This document shows positions 43,039 through 53,579 of a stretch of DNA of 64,000 bases, piece by piece (the stretch's first letter is position 1; each line of letters opens with the position of its first letter). Made by a program: the position numbers and the translations under genes. The notes under the pieces were generated by a model, which did no database searches, was not told where the DNA came from, and saw only the letters and a program-made list of their open reading frames with translations. This DNA is from Deroplatys truncata (Eukaryota; Arthropoda; Insecta; Mantodea; Mantidae), in NCBI GenBank assembly GCA_030765065.1, contig CM060986.1, positions 78,299,573 to 78,363,572 on the forward strand. The letters are read 5' to 3'.

Positions 43039-43797
43039 TTATATCACTTTGTTGACCTGTTTTATGCATGAATTTAAAGCATCTTTACTAATTGGTACAT
43101 AATCATCATTTTTTAAAAATTCTTTAATTCTATTATAGTAATCATCATCATTTAAAATTACAATTTGATTGCCTTTATCTGTTTTTAGATATACAACATG
43201 TTTCTCATTAAGTTTCTTAATAGTTTTTTTGTTGAAGTTATTATTCATAGTGAAATCCATATTTGTAATAACTTCTGTACTTTGTAGTTTTAAACTGCTG
43301 GCTAAAGCTGAGGTTAAACCATGAGTGGCTATTTCTGTATCTGCTATGTAATTTTGAATATTGTTGAAGAAAGAAATACAAGTCTTAAATCCTTTTTCTA
43401 ATAGTTGCAATTCTTCCAAAGCTGAAGGTTGATCAGACTGATTGACAACTGTTTTAGGTTTGCTTACTTTTTTGAACTTATTACAATTCCAACATGGCAG
43501 CTGTGTTTCCTTTAAGTAGTGAAGTTTTTTCCTTAAGGTATAAGTTTTATTTTGCATATAATACTGCAATTGAGAATAACATCTGTCTTCAAAGTTTTTC
43601 CACATCTGGTGTCCCAAAGCTTTAGTTAACAATAAATGCAATTCATAAAGTTGTAATTGGATACGATTTACGTTACTATAGTGTTTCACAATTTCGGTTT
43701 TCAAAATGCTTCTTTCTGCTATTTTTTGGTGTCGGCTATTACCGGTATATTTGATATATTTCTTAACAAAGCAAGCATCACCATGTATATATGGCAA
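43039..43797 (-). pseudogene. Penelope N-terminal region of the ORF
   Basis: A 252-codon open frame opens MPYIHGDACFVKKYI. It has a basic, aromatic N-terminal part, a CWNC motif near residue 97, and the segment VVYLKTDKGNQIVILNDDDY near 200-220. That last segment is the block directly preceding the RT in Penelope ORFs. A frameshift or stop separates it from the RT core. Confidence 0.75.
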
Positions 43798-43860
43798 AGT
43801 TTTATGGATTTGATACTGGCTAACAGATTTCTTCTTTTATATTGCAGTTTAACATAGTTT

Positions 43861-44465
43861 TTAGGTTATATTTATGTTCTTCTAAGTATAAATTGAAATA
43901 TTGAAATCGTACCTGTTGACCCATGTTGCAATGCTGTCTGTGTTGAACAGCGTGTTGAATGAAGCACTGCGCAGTAAGAGTGCTGACGCCACAGTAAAGA
44001 CTTCAGTCTGTATTTCTCTGCTATTTACAAGACTGGAACAAACGTATATCCAATTTGTAAGTAACAGCAATGCAATGATACGGTAAAAATCAGAAAGGAT
44101 GGCCACAGTCAGTAGTTTCATTAACTCTCAACAATGCTGTTGTATTGCATGCATAATGAACAAAAAATTATTTTGACTATGTTAGCAAGTGCACTAAGTC
44201 TGTGTATTTTAAAATTGGAATATACTCATCTCCAAAATGGAATAGATATCTCGCGCAGTGACGAATGCAACAAGATTTTTATTTTGGTAAAATACATATA
44301 AGCAATTTGCTCAGTATTACTTAAAATGGCTTAAAGTCATTACAAATACTTTTCAATTTATAGAGGTTCAAATATACGTGTTTTGCGTTCTTGTGTTGAA
44401 TCATGTGATTTTACTTTAAACATTTAATAGAAAAATAGCTCTGTGCTAATTTAAAACTTCACATT
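43861..44465. other. No recognised feature
   Basis: Unannotated interval between the Penelope element and the 3' end of the protease gene. Confidence 0.4.
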
Positions 44466-44471
44466 TTTATT
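44466..44471 (-). terminator. Polyadenylation signal of the protease gene
   Basis: AATAAA on the minus strand, about 145 bp after the stop codon of the serine protease at 44616. It is the first canonical signal in that position. Confidence 0.5.
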
Positions 44472-44615
44472 TTACACAACTTCAAATACGGAAAATATCG
44501 AATGAACATAATGACTTGTATTAAATAGTTTATAATATACCCTCTTTACTACAAAAATTCTACAAAAATAGGGAGTTTATGACTGTTGCAGTCGTTGGTC
44601 ACAGCTGTTGCAGTC

Positions 44616-45162
44616 TTAATTTGTAAGTTGCCTAAGAAAAAGGAGTAACACTGCAAACAGGATTGTCAAACTCGAACGAGTGCTGCAGGACATCATGGTC
44701 TCCTGTATCCACTCAACATGCAGACCGACGGGCACCCAGGACATAACTGATACGTTTTTACCTTTCGTTTTGAAATTTATCAGCTGACTGCTGACGCCTA
44801 CCTGGGTTTTATTGCATAGCAGAGGTCCACCAGAATCTCCAAAGGTGTATCTTCGGTTGTCTTTGGCCATTGAACACATCATGGTGCTAATCATATGATT
44901 GGCCAGCACGGGTGCAAAGAAGTAGGTGCAAGGAATCGCATAAAGAACTTGAAGCTTGTGTAGTTTACTGTTGGGTTCCTCTAAGTTCTCGCTGATGAAG
45001 CCGTACCCCATGACGACGCATCCCTGGTAGTACGCTGAAACGGTTGACAGGACGGTGTATGCTTTTGTGGAGAACCTGCTGCTTGAGCGAACCAATCCGA
45101 TGTCGTTATACGCGAAATCATTAACCACATCGTATCTTGGATGTAAAATGCCTATACCTGGC
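44616..45162 (-). CDS. S1A serine protease, exon 2 (Asp and Ser of the triad)
   Basis: The exon begins after a polypyrimidine stretch and CCAG at 45163-45164. It starts in phase 2, completing a Lys codon with exon 1. Residues 113-293 of the joined protein follow. They include YNDIGLV with the catalytic Asp132, C160, C190 and C208 (168-182 type disulfide), GDSGGPLLC with Ser222 and C228, and VPVGLHVEWIQ before the C-terminus. Position 191 is Thr218 instead of Cys, and the partner Cys220 is absent. Position 189 is Arg216, not Asp/Ser/Gly, so trypsin specificity is not expected. Residues 273-289 are strongly hydrophobic and could be a GPI signal or membrane anchor. Confidence 0.9.
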
Positions 45163-45384
45163 CTGGATGAGAAACAAATCGTAAGGTCTTGCTGAAGCAA
45201 ATCAAACTAAACATTATTCTGAGTATCAAGCATAAAATTATGAGGAACATTGCAGTATATATTTGTAGGATTAACATACATAGATCCATGAAGGAAATAT
45301 GACCTAACAAGGGAATCACATGTCTAACGAACATAATCACAGCAGCCAAGAGGGCAGTTATTTATTTAGATGCTCATTTACTTA

Positions 45385-45612
45385 TTTATTTGTTTATTTA
45401 TTTTATTTATTGCCTTTAACTTCATTCTATATCGGGAATGAAAGACCAGGAATTTTGCTCAGAGGCCTCTTTATAAGCTTTGAGGTTATTTTGCATGCAC
45501 GGGACCACTGCGTTTTACTTCCCTTCCAAAGGAAGCCATGTTAAGGATCTCTACGCTCGAAAAAATTCATCGCCCTCTGCCGGGTTTGAAACCCGACCTC
45601 AGGAACCAGAAG
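45385..45612 (-). repeat. SINE S2 copy in the protease intron
   Basis: Minus-strand copy with CTTCCTTTGGAAGGGAAGT, a body ending in AATAAATAAA-type tail at 45385-45415, and a degenerate B box (GGGTTTCAAACCCGGC) near 45580. The 5' tip is diverged. Confidence 0.75.
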
Positions 45613-46077
45613 CTAGCATTGAAGAAGGCAGTTGGGAAATTATGGAGCAGGTTAAAATATACTTGACTATTCAAAAATTAAGACATTCGCAGAGTTCAGA
45701 ATGATAACAGACAAAGACACCTTCATTGAATTGAAATCTAAAACAGCCCACTCTGCAATCAGAATTGCACCTTGGATCTGGAATATCCACAAACCTGTAT
45801 TTCCCTCGCATGCAATGGGAATACTCGGAAGCCAAAAATCCCTTCGATTCTCATTATTAGTATTAGTTTCCAAATTGTTTGTTTCAGTCAGTTGATCTGC
45901 ATTTAATATGTTGCTGTCTTTAGCCAATATTGTGACTCAAGTGCATTCCACATTATGCAAATAAAATAAAAACTTGAGTTTTTGAATTGATTGTGCTTTT
46001 AAAATCTTTCAAATGGAAGTTAAACGTTTTAAAGAAGTTCTTAATGAAAGCTTAGAAGCATTGTCATTACAAACGTA
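45613..46077. other. No recognised feature
   Basis: Intron sequence with chance ORFs only. Confidence 0.4.
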
Positions 46078-46820
46078 GGAGGGTCGTACTGAAAGTCAGA
46101 GTAACCTATTTTTATGAAGTTTTATTTTTTAAACAAAACATGTACACCATCTTAATCTGCAGACTCTTCTGTTAGTTTTCAATACAATCTCCATTTCTTT
46201 GCACATATTTTTCCCACCGTTCTAAGTTCAAAATTCCCTTGCGGCAGAAGTGTGTTCCAGCTGCCCGAAAACAGTCACACGCGGCTTTCCGGATATCCTA
46301 AGCGTCTCGTTTCAAGCCCATATTGGTGGAACCAGCTCTCATTGCCTATCACAATGCTCATCAAAAACATCATCTTCGTTTTGAAATCTCTGAACATGGC
46401 TTTAGTAATGGTTCTTCTCTGAACTTTGTGTCCTTTGGTCAATAAACCGGCACAAACTTTTGATAATATAAATTTTGAATTATTTCCTGCACTGTACCAT
46501 GTACTTTTCAAGCTTTGTTGCGATTTTATTTTAAGCGACACGTGTGTTCTCTAATGAACTCGCCAACTCTTTCCTTGTTGCGTACCCATGAGACAGTACG
46601 AGGGTGACCGCTATTAGGCTCATCTTGGATGCTCGTGTTCCCATCTTGGAAATATTTCACCCATTTCCTAACACTGGCGGTGCCCAGCAATGCCTCCATA
46701 AATACGCAGAAGTTGGAGGTGAATTTCAGCTGCAGATTTTCCTCTATAACATAGAATTGAATGACATCAAGCTTCAAAACGAAACATCAATGTCCACCAT
46801 TTTGCAAATATTGTCTGTGG
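46078..46820 (-). mobile_element. Mariner-type remnant with internal deletion
   Basis: The minus strand reads a transposase N-terminus (NFCVFMEALLGTASVRKWV, then GNTSIQDEPNSGHPRTVSWV). It then has IVIGNESWFHQYGLETRRLG, where the first catalytic Asp of GDESW reads Asn, and then jumps to a C-terminal segment (CDCFRAAGTHFCRKG to EKYVQRNGDCIE). The second and third catalytic blocks are deleted. The left end near 46078 (GGAGGGTCGTACTGAAAGTC) looks like a terminal repeat; the right end is lost near the next SINE. Confidence 0.78.
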
Positions 46821-46852
46821 TCACGTAAAAGAAGCTAAAGACAAAAAATTAA

Positions 46853-47088
46853 ATTGAGTTTTATTTATGTACGCTCTTAACTACTGTAGTTCCTAGCGTC
46901 CCATTCTATATTGGGAATGAAAGATCAGAAATTTTGCTTAGAAGCCTCTTTATCAGGCTTGAGGTTATTTTGCGTGCCGTAAACCTACATGGGACCACCG
47001 GTTTTACTTCTCTTCAGAAGGAAGTCATGCTACGGATTTTTACGCCCGAAAAAAACCACCGCCCTCCGCCTGGTTTGAACCGTTACAA
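46853..47088 (-). repeat. SINE S2 copy in the protease intron
   Basis: Minus strand: B-box-like GGTTCAAACCAGG, GGAGGGCGGTGG, GGGCGTAAAAATCC, CTTCCTTCTGAAGAGAAGTA, and the tail ending TAAATAAAACTCAATTTAA. It lies directly beside the mariner remnant. Confidence 0.8.
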
Positions 47089-47295
47089 CGTTTCAACACG
47101 TAATGTAAAGTCTGCAGATTATGGTAATTCAGCCGTTTTTGTTACTTTGTTGGAATCTCAGTTGTAACAATGTATTGCTCGTGACGTTTAGAATGACTCT
47201 CGTGCAATAGAACACTGATTATTACTATTAGTCTTGCAAGGCGCAGGAATTGCCAAAAATACCACTTTGCCGGTATAGGTTAGTTTAACACTCAC

Positions 47296-47630
47296 TTATT
47301 TTCTGTGCAGTCGTATAGCTCTGCACAGCCAATATATATTATAATGCTCCAAGCCTTAACAACACAATGCCCAGCAGTCAGCACAAAGCGGTTGTTAAGA
47401 ACTGTTCCAGTGCACTCAGTAATTGTGTTTCTCCTTTCTATAACTAAAGCGACTATTGCAGGAAACTCTGCGGATACTGTCGAAATGCCACCAATGATTT
47501 TAGAGAACCTTGGTGCTGTATCATCTTCTTTGGTGGTGCTTATCCTCTCTGCGTCGCTGGTGTTCCTTGGGGCTTGCGCAGTAGCGAGAACATGAATAAT
47601 CATATTTATTAAACCACAAAACAGGCGCAT
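47296..47630 (-). CDS. S1A serine protease, exon 1 (signal peptide, IIGG, His)
   Basis: It starts at ATG 47630 (context AAAAGAATGCG). Residues 1-20 (MRLFCGLINMIIHVLATAQA) form a signal peptide. Residues 21-44 are a short propeptide with a potential N-glycosylation site (N23). Activation cleavage is expected after Lys44, before IIGG (45-48). C73 and C89 flank the catalytic His88 in TAGHC. The exon ends with GAAAATAA/GTGAGT, phase 2. Joined to exon 2 it gives a 293-residue chymotrypsin-fold enzyme. The His-Asp and Asp-Ser spacings (44 and 90 residues) are near those of chymotrypsin. A secreted or surface digestive/immune-type protease is likely; the substrate is unknown. No clitic (clip) domain is present. 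Confidence 0.9.
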
Positions 47631-49646
47631 TCTTTTCTTCCATATAAAACAAAATTTAGAGCAAACACTCTAGAGATCACAAGTAGTTCATAGCATCATA
47701 CATATATGAGACCCAAAAACAATTTAAACTTAACAAAATTAACGGAAAAGGTTATATTCTTTGCGATATTCTAAAACGAATGTTTGTTTATATCATGGCC
47801 AACTGGAATAAGGCGCGTTGCTCTCCTTCACTACCTATACCTTCATGCAAATTAGCCAGGCCAGGTAGCGCTAGTAGGCGGCTATTCCATACAGGACATA
47901 CTACACCAAAACGATACGGAATTAAGAGTGAATTTATTAATGAAAATAGTACAGGCCTCATGGGCTTTAACTTTTTGTGTACTCCCTACTTTAACGCGTT
48001 TGCCCAATTTCACTCTGAATGTTGTGTACATTGTAATGTATGTGTATGTGTGTGTATTGTCACGTAGGTCACATTATTGCTATATATAATATTGTTGAGC
48101 TAATTCTTGTGTTTGTGTGTTAATTATTGTCTGGCGTGGCAACTCCATTTCCTAGTTGGGGGTGAAGGCAATTGAGAGAAGTGCTGTGTGTGGTGTGTTA
48201 TAGCGTGGGTCTAGTTGAAGCCAGAGCGGCGTGACTCTAATGTAGATCTTCGGAGGGAACGGGTGTATGTTATTAATCTTTTACTAGGCGATTGTAGCCC
48301 TCTACATTTGCGCATTCATAGCCACAGGTGACATAACTGTTGTAATTTATTTATTTGACTGTGTTATTACTCCATGATCAATGCCAGAGAGGAGATAAAT
48401 GAATAATATGTGAACTCGCTGTTCCTTTGTTATTTTGTGATGCCTTAAAAGCCTAAGTAGTTATTCCTATATTCAACCTATTACGACTATCGTTGAGAAA
48501 GATATAGATGATCTTGCGAGCTTTAATAGGCATTGCATAAAATTAAATAACTAATCGTGTGAAATGTGGCAGAATTTCGAATTCTAAGCTAGAAAGTAAT
48601 TTTTACTTGTGTTAAAGGTTATCTCTTCCAAGTTTAGTGGAAATCGGTGCAACGATATAGAAGCCTATGAGGAATATAAATACACACACGCTGACTTTTA
48701 TTTAAAACATTAGACGTCAAAAACAAAATGACCATTAGAATCTTTCAATGTCGTTGTGTGGTAACACTGTTTCCGTAAGACCTGTAATGTTTTCTAAACT
48801 CTAAATTGTCTAAAGCTATATCTGGGCATAAAATGAGAATGCGTGTTGCAAACCTTTAACAATTGCCTTACATGGAAGCAATTTTATATTGTGCATTCAA
48901 ATCTGTTACAGGCCAAGAAGTACATATTAACAGGGGTTATTCACAACGAAATTTATATGTAAGCATAACGTAAGCATAGAAGCTTGTTTCATGCTGTCTT
49001 AATGTACGCATTCATATCGGCTGACACTGACACAAGCTTAGTCATAAACTTATAACGCAAACATAGAAGTTTACAAGCTCCAAGCTTTCGTGTTTATCTA
49101 AGGTAAACTTAAGAAATTAGCCAATCAGAGACCAACTCACCTCATCACGTAAACATTCTGCCACCTCAGGTCAGACTTTCCGGTGTAGTCTGGGTTAAAG
49201 TATACTGCCACTATGACTCACTTCTTTTAACAAAAATCTGAAAGGTGCTGAATATGATTTGATGATGCAGACTACACTTCCTGAGGGCCTTCCTCTGCCC
49301 TTGCATTGTTTCGTATAAGCATATAAATTATAGAAATTCCGTACATTAAATACCAAGTCGTCATTTGGGGGGGGGTAATATCATAATCATTCAGGAAATT
49401 TTTCTACGGGAGTAGGTCCACTGCTCCCCTCAGGTCTTCTACGTTTCATGTCAGAAGTTTAATCCTGTATGTTGGACCCCTGTATTTACAGGGTTACTGA
49501 AGGGGCCGGCAGATTATATCGGTTGGTCAGAAATCTAGCTCCATAGATTTACACATCTCGTTGTATATATGAGAAAAATACAATCAGCTAAAGCGAAAGT
49601 CAAATTCTGTTTTCACTGCACGAACACGAAAGAAAAAGGAAGAAAA
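47631..49646. other. Mostly unrecognised; upstream region of the protease gene
   Basis: Just upstream of the protease start, the minus strand has a TATA-like CATATATG near 47700, about 70 bp before the ATG. Farther out (47930-48550) is a GT-rich, LTR-like stretch with no second copy in the window. 49000-49200 has a CCAATCAGAG-type CCAAT box near 49122. Nothing coding was recognised. Confidence 0.3.
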
Positions 49647-50531
49647 ATGTAATGTGTTACATTCACATTACTTTTCCGCACATTTTTCAGCAATATATTC
49701 TTACAAAATCTTATTCTTCTATTTACTTCATGCTAATCGAGTTAAGCATTTGCGGAAATTGTCTTATTGTGCATTTCCTTGCAGGTGAAAGCGGATTAGG
49801 GGAATTCAGTGGGTTTAAACGATAATCAAATCTTTTAAGAATGGATTGCTATGTAATGACTTTGAAATTCCGTTCTCTTTGCATAGCCGAGAGAAAAAAT
49901 CGAATAACGATTTTCCTCTTGAGAAAATTATAAGCATTTGAAAGTTCAAGCCAATAACATAAAATACTCGGAAATGGCTAATGCAGCAAAAAATGTTATT
50001 TGACATAAATTGTGTGCTTCAATGAAATCCACGCTGTAGTAAGATTTTCAGCACCTCTCGCCGTTTACCATAATGCAAAAGCCATTGAGAATGAACAGGA
50101 TTCCAGAGGCTATTCCAGTGCAATTCAAGATATACATTTCCTTTGTTATGAAAATATGTTAAACACATGGTATATTAATCAAAATCGTTAGAGCCAGTTA
50201 TGAGAAAATAAAGGGTTGTTTGGAGGTAGGAGGTTTCGTTAAAAATATCCATGTCGCAGCTTAGAAGGATGATAAACTTAAATACTAAGTTTGGTATTTA
50301 AACAAGTTTTCGTTTTTGAGTTATGATGTTCACAAACACACACACACACATACACACAGAGACGCACAAACACACACACACATATACATAGACACACGGA
50401 CAGTTATCTAAACACTCTGTTTATAGGTTCAAGGACCTCAAAATATGTATTTCTGCTTAAATATCCTTATCAAATTTTTCGGTGGAATGCAACGCTGCCT
50501 ATACTCACTAAACGTAAGTAGTAGAGAAAAT
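49647..50531 (-). repeat. Family A copy, nearly complete
   Basis: It spans from the 3' border (AATGTGTTACATTCACATTA after AAAAATG) through TCATGCTAATCGAGTTAAGC, ATACTCGGAAATGGCTAATG and AATCGTTAGAGCCAGTTATG. It then has a long CA-rich microsatellite at 50336-50398 and the 5' border GTAGTAGAGAAAAT before AAAAA. Confidence 0.82.
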
Positions 50532-50859
50532 AAAAACGGCTTATGGTATACGATTGTTTTAAAGGATTTCTCTCGAATCGCAACCTATATATTACAGGCT
50601 TGTTCTTTTGTGATATCAAATGCACATGCCATTTATTTGTGTATCCCTGAGGCATAGTCTCTTGCGAGAGCGCAGTATTTTCGTTTATATCGGCACGATA
50701 CCCTAAAGCGTGGCAGAAAACAATTACACCCTTTTGGTTATTGATTCTCACAACTGCACTACGTATCTGAAATGAATGCCATTCCAGTGTTACTTTTCCC
50801 TTGTGCATTTTGCAGTCCTCGGTGAATAATAGCCGGGGAAAATATCTATCATGGGACAA
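50470..50859 (-). CDS. Unrecognised 129-codon ORF
   Basis: An ATG-initiated frame opens MSHDRYFPRLLFTEDCKMHK and includes VVRINNQKGVIVFCHALGY. No family is recognised. Its last 20 or so codons overlap the end of a family A copy, so the stop is repeat-derived. No splice sites or promoter stand out. It is probably a chance frame, listed because it is among the longer ones outside known repeats. Confidence 0.15.
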   Translation of the reverse strand: MSHDRYFPRLLFTEDCKMHKGKVTLEWHSFQIRSAVVRINNQKGVIVFCHALGYRADINENTALSQETMPQGYTNKWHVHLISQKNKPVIYRLRFERNPLKQSYTISRFYFLYYLRLVSIGSVAFHRKI

Positions 50860-50997
50860 CTGCTCGTCATTTAGAGCCAGGCTGTTATGGAAATATATTT
50901 ACTCCATTCTTCAGCATCTAGACCCCAATAATGATCGCTTCTGAGGTAAATAAACCCGGGTAGCGTGAGCTACTATATAATCGTGTAAAAAATCCTT

Positions 50998-51535
50998 CTG
51001 ATATGTTGCATTCACATGACTCTCCTATTTTTGGTACAAAAGCTTTTGCTTTTATTTCTTATTAATCGAGATAAACCTTATATAACTTTCGTTTTAGACA
51101 TAAGAACACAGTAGACTAAAGCCATAGTCAGATTTTTAAAAATCTTATGTAATACATTCATATGACATTCTCCACCCTCTATCATTTATTAGTGGGTATA
51201 CAAACTATTCTTACCAAGCCTATTTTTCTGTCTAGTACCTTTTAATCCAAATAAACCTTTGCAGAAATAGCTACCTTACACATTTCGTTATAGATACAAA
51301 GGGAACAGCGATAGTCAAATGTCTAAGAACTAAACGTTATATGCTGGGCTTAAAATTCCATACTGTTTCCACGCAATCGCGAGAAACAAGTGAATGTTGA
51401 TAGGACTTAATGACCAAGAAATGAACAATTCGAACCTTTAATAGCGGATATCTCAGAAATGGCTTATGCCACAAAAAAACTTAAATGAAATAAATGTGTG
51501 TTTAATCTTCGTGTCGCATCTTTGGAAGATACTGA
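50998..51535 (-). repeat. Two family A fragments, one inserted beside the other
   Basis: The first fragment (50998-51141) starts at the 3' border TTCTGATATGTTGCATTCAC. It breaks off at CAGATTTTTAAAAA, where a second copy begins with its 3' border TCTTATGTAATACATTCATA at 51146. That copy runs through CACGCAATCGCGAGAAACAA and GATATCTCAGAAATGGCTTA to CTTTGGAAGATACTGAA at 51537, where SINE S1 sequence takes over. Confidence 0.7.
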
Positions 51536-51540
51536 ACTAA

Positions 51541-51705
51541 AGCTTGGAATCGTTAGGGCCTCTACGCGTCTCTGTGGGCCGGCTTACGTGCTGCCTATAG
51601 CCAACTACAATTCCTTCATCTCATCCATCCTTCCTGGGGGTGATAGGCACAAAAGATCCGCGTTGGGTTGAGGTGCGCGGTGCCCCCCGTTCCCTGAACA
51701 TTCAT
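51541..51705 (+). repeat. SINE S1, 3' part
   Basis: GCTTGGAATCGTTAGGGCCT, CTACAATTCCTTCATCTCAT and GCACAAAAGATCCGCGTTGG match the 3' halves of the S1 copies at 25037 and 37608. The tRNA-like head is absent. Confidence 0.75.
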
Positions 51706-51734
51706 TCATTTATCATCACGTATGAACAGCTTAT

Positions 51735-52110
51735 CTTCTACTACTTTACTACGCGGCGTTGCGCGGATGTATTTTGAATTTAAAATGTCTATCAGGAATC
51801 GTAAAAGCCGATATGACAGAAATAACCCTTGAGATATGGAGTCTTGTTGACATTTTGTTATGAATTTAATGCTGAACGAACTGTCTAGTTGACGGTATCA
51901 TACACACAAATACACACACTTTCCCTCTATATAGGACTAAGGACAAAATACAAACGGAGATCTTATTTACTTTACCTCTGTTAAGAGTTCCATTGAAAAT
52001 TTATTCTGCTAATCTGAAAATTTGCTGTGCAAATCTTGTAATTTGCTTTCACAAACATCAGTAACAAATGAATATTTTTGGCGATATTCAGACTTCAGTC
52101 AGCTTTATTC
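51735..52110 (+). repeat. Repeat D, copy 2, uninterrupted
   Basis: Continuous homologue of 20195-20425 plus 20950-21115: GCGGCGTTGCGCGGATGTAT, GACAGAAATAACCCTTGAGA, GAGATCTTATTTACTTTACC, AGACTTCAGTCAGCTTTATT. It defines the empty site of the SINE in copy 1. Confidence 0.6.
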
Positions 52111-52329
52111 ATTTGTGGTGTTTCGCACGCCTGACCCTAGGTGGTGCAACATAATTATACAATCATTTGGAATACAGTGGTAATGAACTCGATTACATTT
52201 AGAGGTAATCTTTTGTTTTCCTGTGTCTTTTGTTTTCTCAGCTGCTAAATCATGATCATCTTTGTATTTTTGGAATGAAATATACGCAATTTGTTTCTTA
52301 ATACATGTATTTTCTTTGCAATAATAACT

Positions 52330-52425
52330 ATTTTGACTGCATGTGTGGTCCAGTGGTAGCATTCTGGCTTCTTAATCCAGAGGATCCTGTTTCCATTCCC
52401 GGGTGGAGCGGGGAACTTTTTTTTA
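52330..52425 (+). repeat. tRNA-like SINE head
   Basis: GTGTGGTCCAGTGGTAGCAT contains a good A box. GGATCCTGTTTCCATTCCCG corresponds to a degenerate B box, and CTGG/CCAG forms an anticodon-like stem. A T-run (TTTTTTTT) follows at about 52417. Similar to 37375-37450. The acceptor stem is not complementary, so it is not a functional tRNA. Confidence 0.5.
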
Positions 52426-53579
52426 ACTTCCTAATGAAAGCAAAGCATAAACGTACGGCCACAATATGAGTGCGTGTGGTGGGAAGAAGAACTAAATGGC
52501 TACGAAACAAGTGGACAGGGCACCGGAAGGACATTCAGGTAAACAAACCTTCCGCAGCTGTGAATTTACTAGCGAGGCTCAGACATGCAAATGTAGAACC
52601 GTTTTTATTGTGGGGCTATATATTTCCCTATCGCCTTGCCCCTCGCTCCCCTCTGATCCCTAGTCTTGCATTGTGAACAAAAAATGTGGCGACCTCCTCC
52701 AAGCACATTCATATCATGGCCGATTAGTATAGTTCAGCGAGTAACCATCAGTTGTTTCTCATTCAAAGACCATAGGAGTTAGAGAGGCAATGCACATGAA
52801 ACAATTAAAAAATACCACACCTATTTTCTATTCCATGGTATTCTCATGAAAACTCAAGGCCTTGTTTGCAAGAACGTACTTTTAAGATTTTAATATGCTC
52901 CTATTCCAATTTCCAGGTTACATATTTTTTTAGTGTTTTGGTCATTTAGCAGTTATCGTTCATGACCGTCGAGAAAAACAGGGGTTTCCAGTAGCGAAAC
53001 AGTTATTAAAATCAGTTGAGCGACTTCGGGATTACACACACACCACAATGTTACTCTCTTTATACTAGTACACATTGTGAGCTATTTGGCAAGAAACAAA
53101 TGACGAAGCAATGCAGGCATTTGCCACTATGTATTGTTCGGTGCACCTTCGTTTATCTCCATTGAATGAATGCTTAATCTATTAACTTCAGTATTGCTAC
53201 ACCATTCGGTAAGCTGTTTTCGTGTCTATTGAATGCGTGTACACACGAAATGGAAGATATAATTTCCTGTTGTGAAAAAGAAATGGAAGCCCATAACACC
53301 AAATATTATCTACCATTTCGCGTATGTAATAACAGAATTCCATTACCTAAGCGTTCATAGGCTGTAAAGATAGATAAAAAAGTTTTAAACTGTTAAACAC
53401 GAGAAAAAAGCAAAAACAAACAAAAAACAGGATGTTTCAATATCACACACCTCGATTCAACAAACATACACGACTGATGTAATACTACAGTATGAGTTCG
53501 TAAATTGCTATTAAGCGTTCTTGTAGTACATACACAAAGGTATATTGTATGATAAGATAGGATTAATGACCTCATTTTT
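52426..53579. other. No recognised feature
   Basis: A GC-richer patch near 52490-52680 and AT-rich remainder. No coding domain or repeat family was recognised. Confidence 0.4.

Larger units (their letters stand above)
41380..43860 (-). mobile_element. Penelope-like retroelement (RT plus GIY-YIG)
   Basis: On the minus strand there is an N-terminal region, then a reverse transcriptase with Penelope-type motifs, then a GIY-YIG endonuclease, the standard order in canonical Penelope elements. The coding region is broken by a few frameshifts and stops. The boundaries are approximate, as no terminal long repeats were identified. Confidence 0.85.
45163..47295 (-). other. Protease intron
   Basis: The donor GTGAGT lies at 47290-47295 and the acceptor CAG at 45163-45165, both read on the minus strand. 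The phase-2 junction agrees on both sides and the joined length is a multiple of three (882 nt with stop). The intron holds two SINE S2 copies and a mariner remnant, all minus-oriented like the gene. Confidence 0.8.

Noticed and set aside
47305-47595. 96-codon plus-strand ORF
   Set aside because: Antisense to protease exon 1, which has a signal peptide, IIGG, TAGHC and an in-phase splice.
47930-48550. LTR of a retroelement
   Set aside because: GT-rich and LTR-like in texture, but no TG/CA ends, target duplication or second copy could be found.
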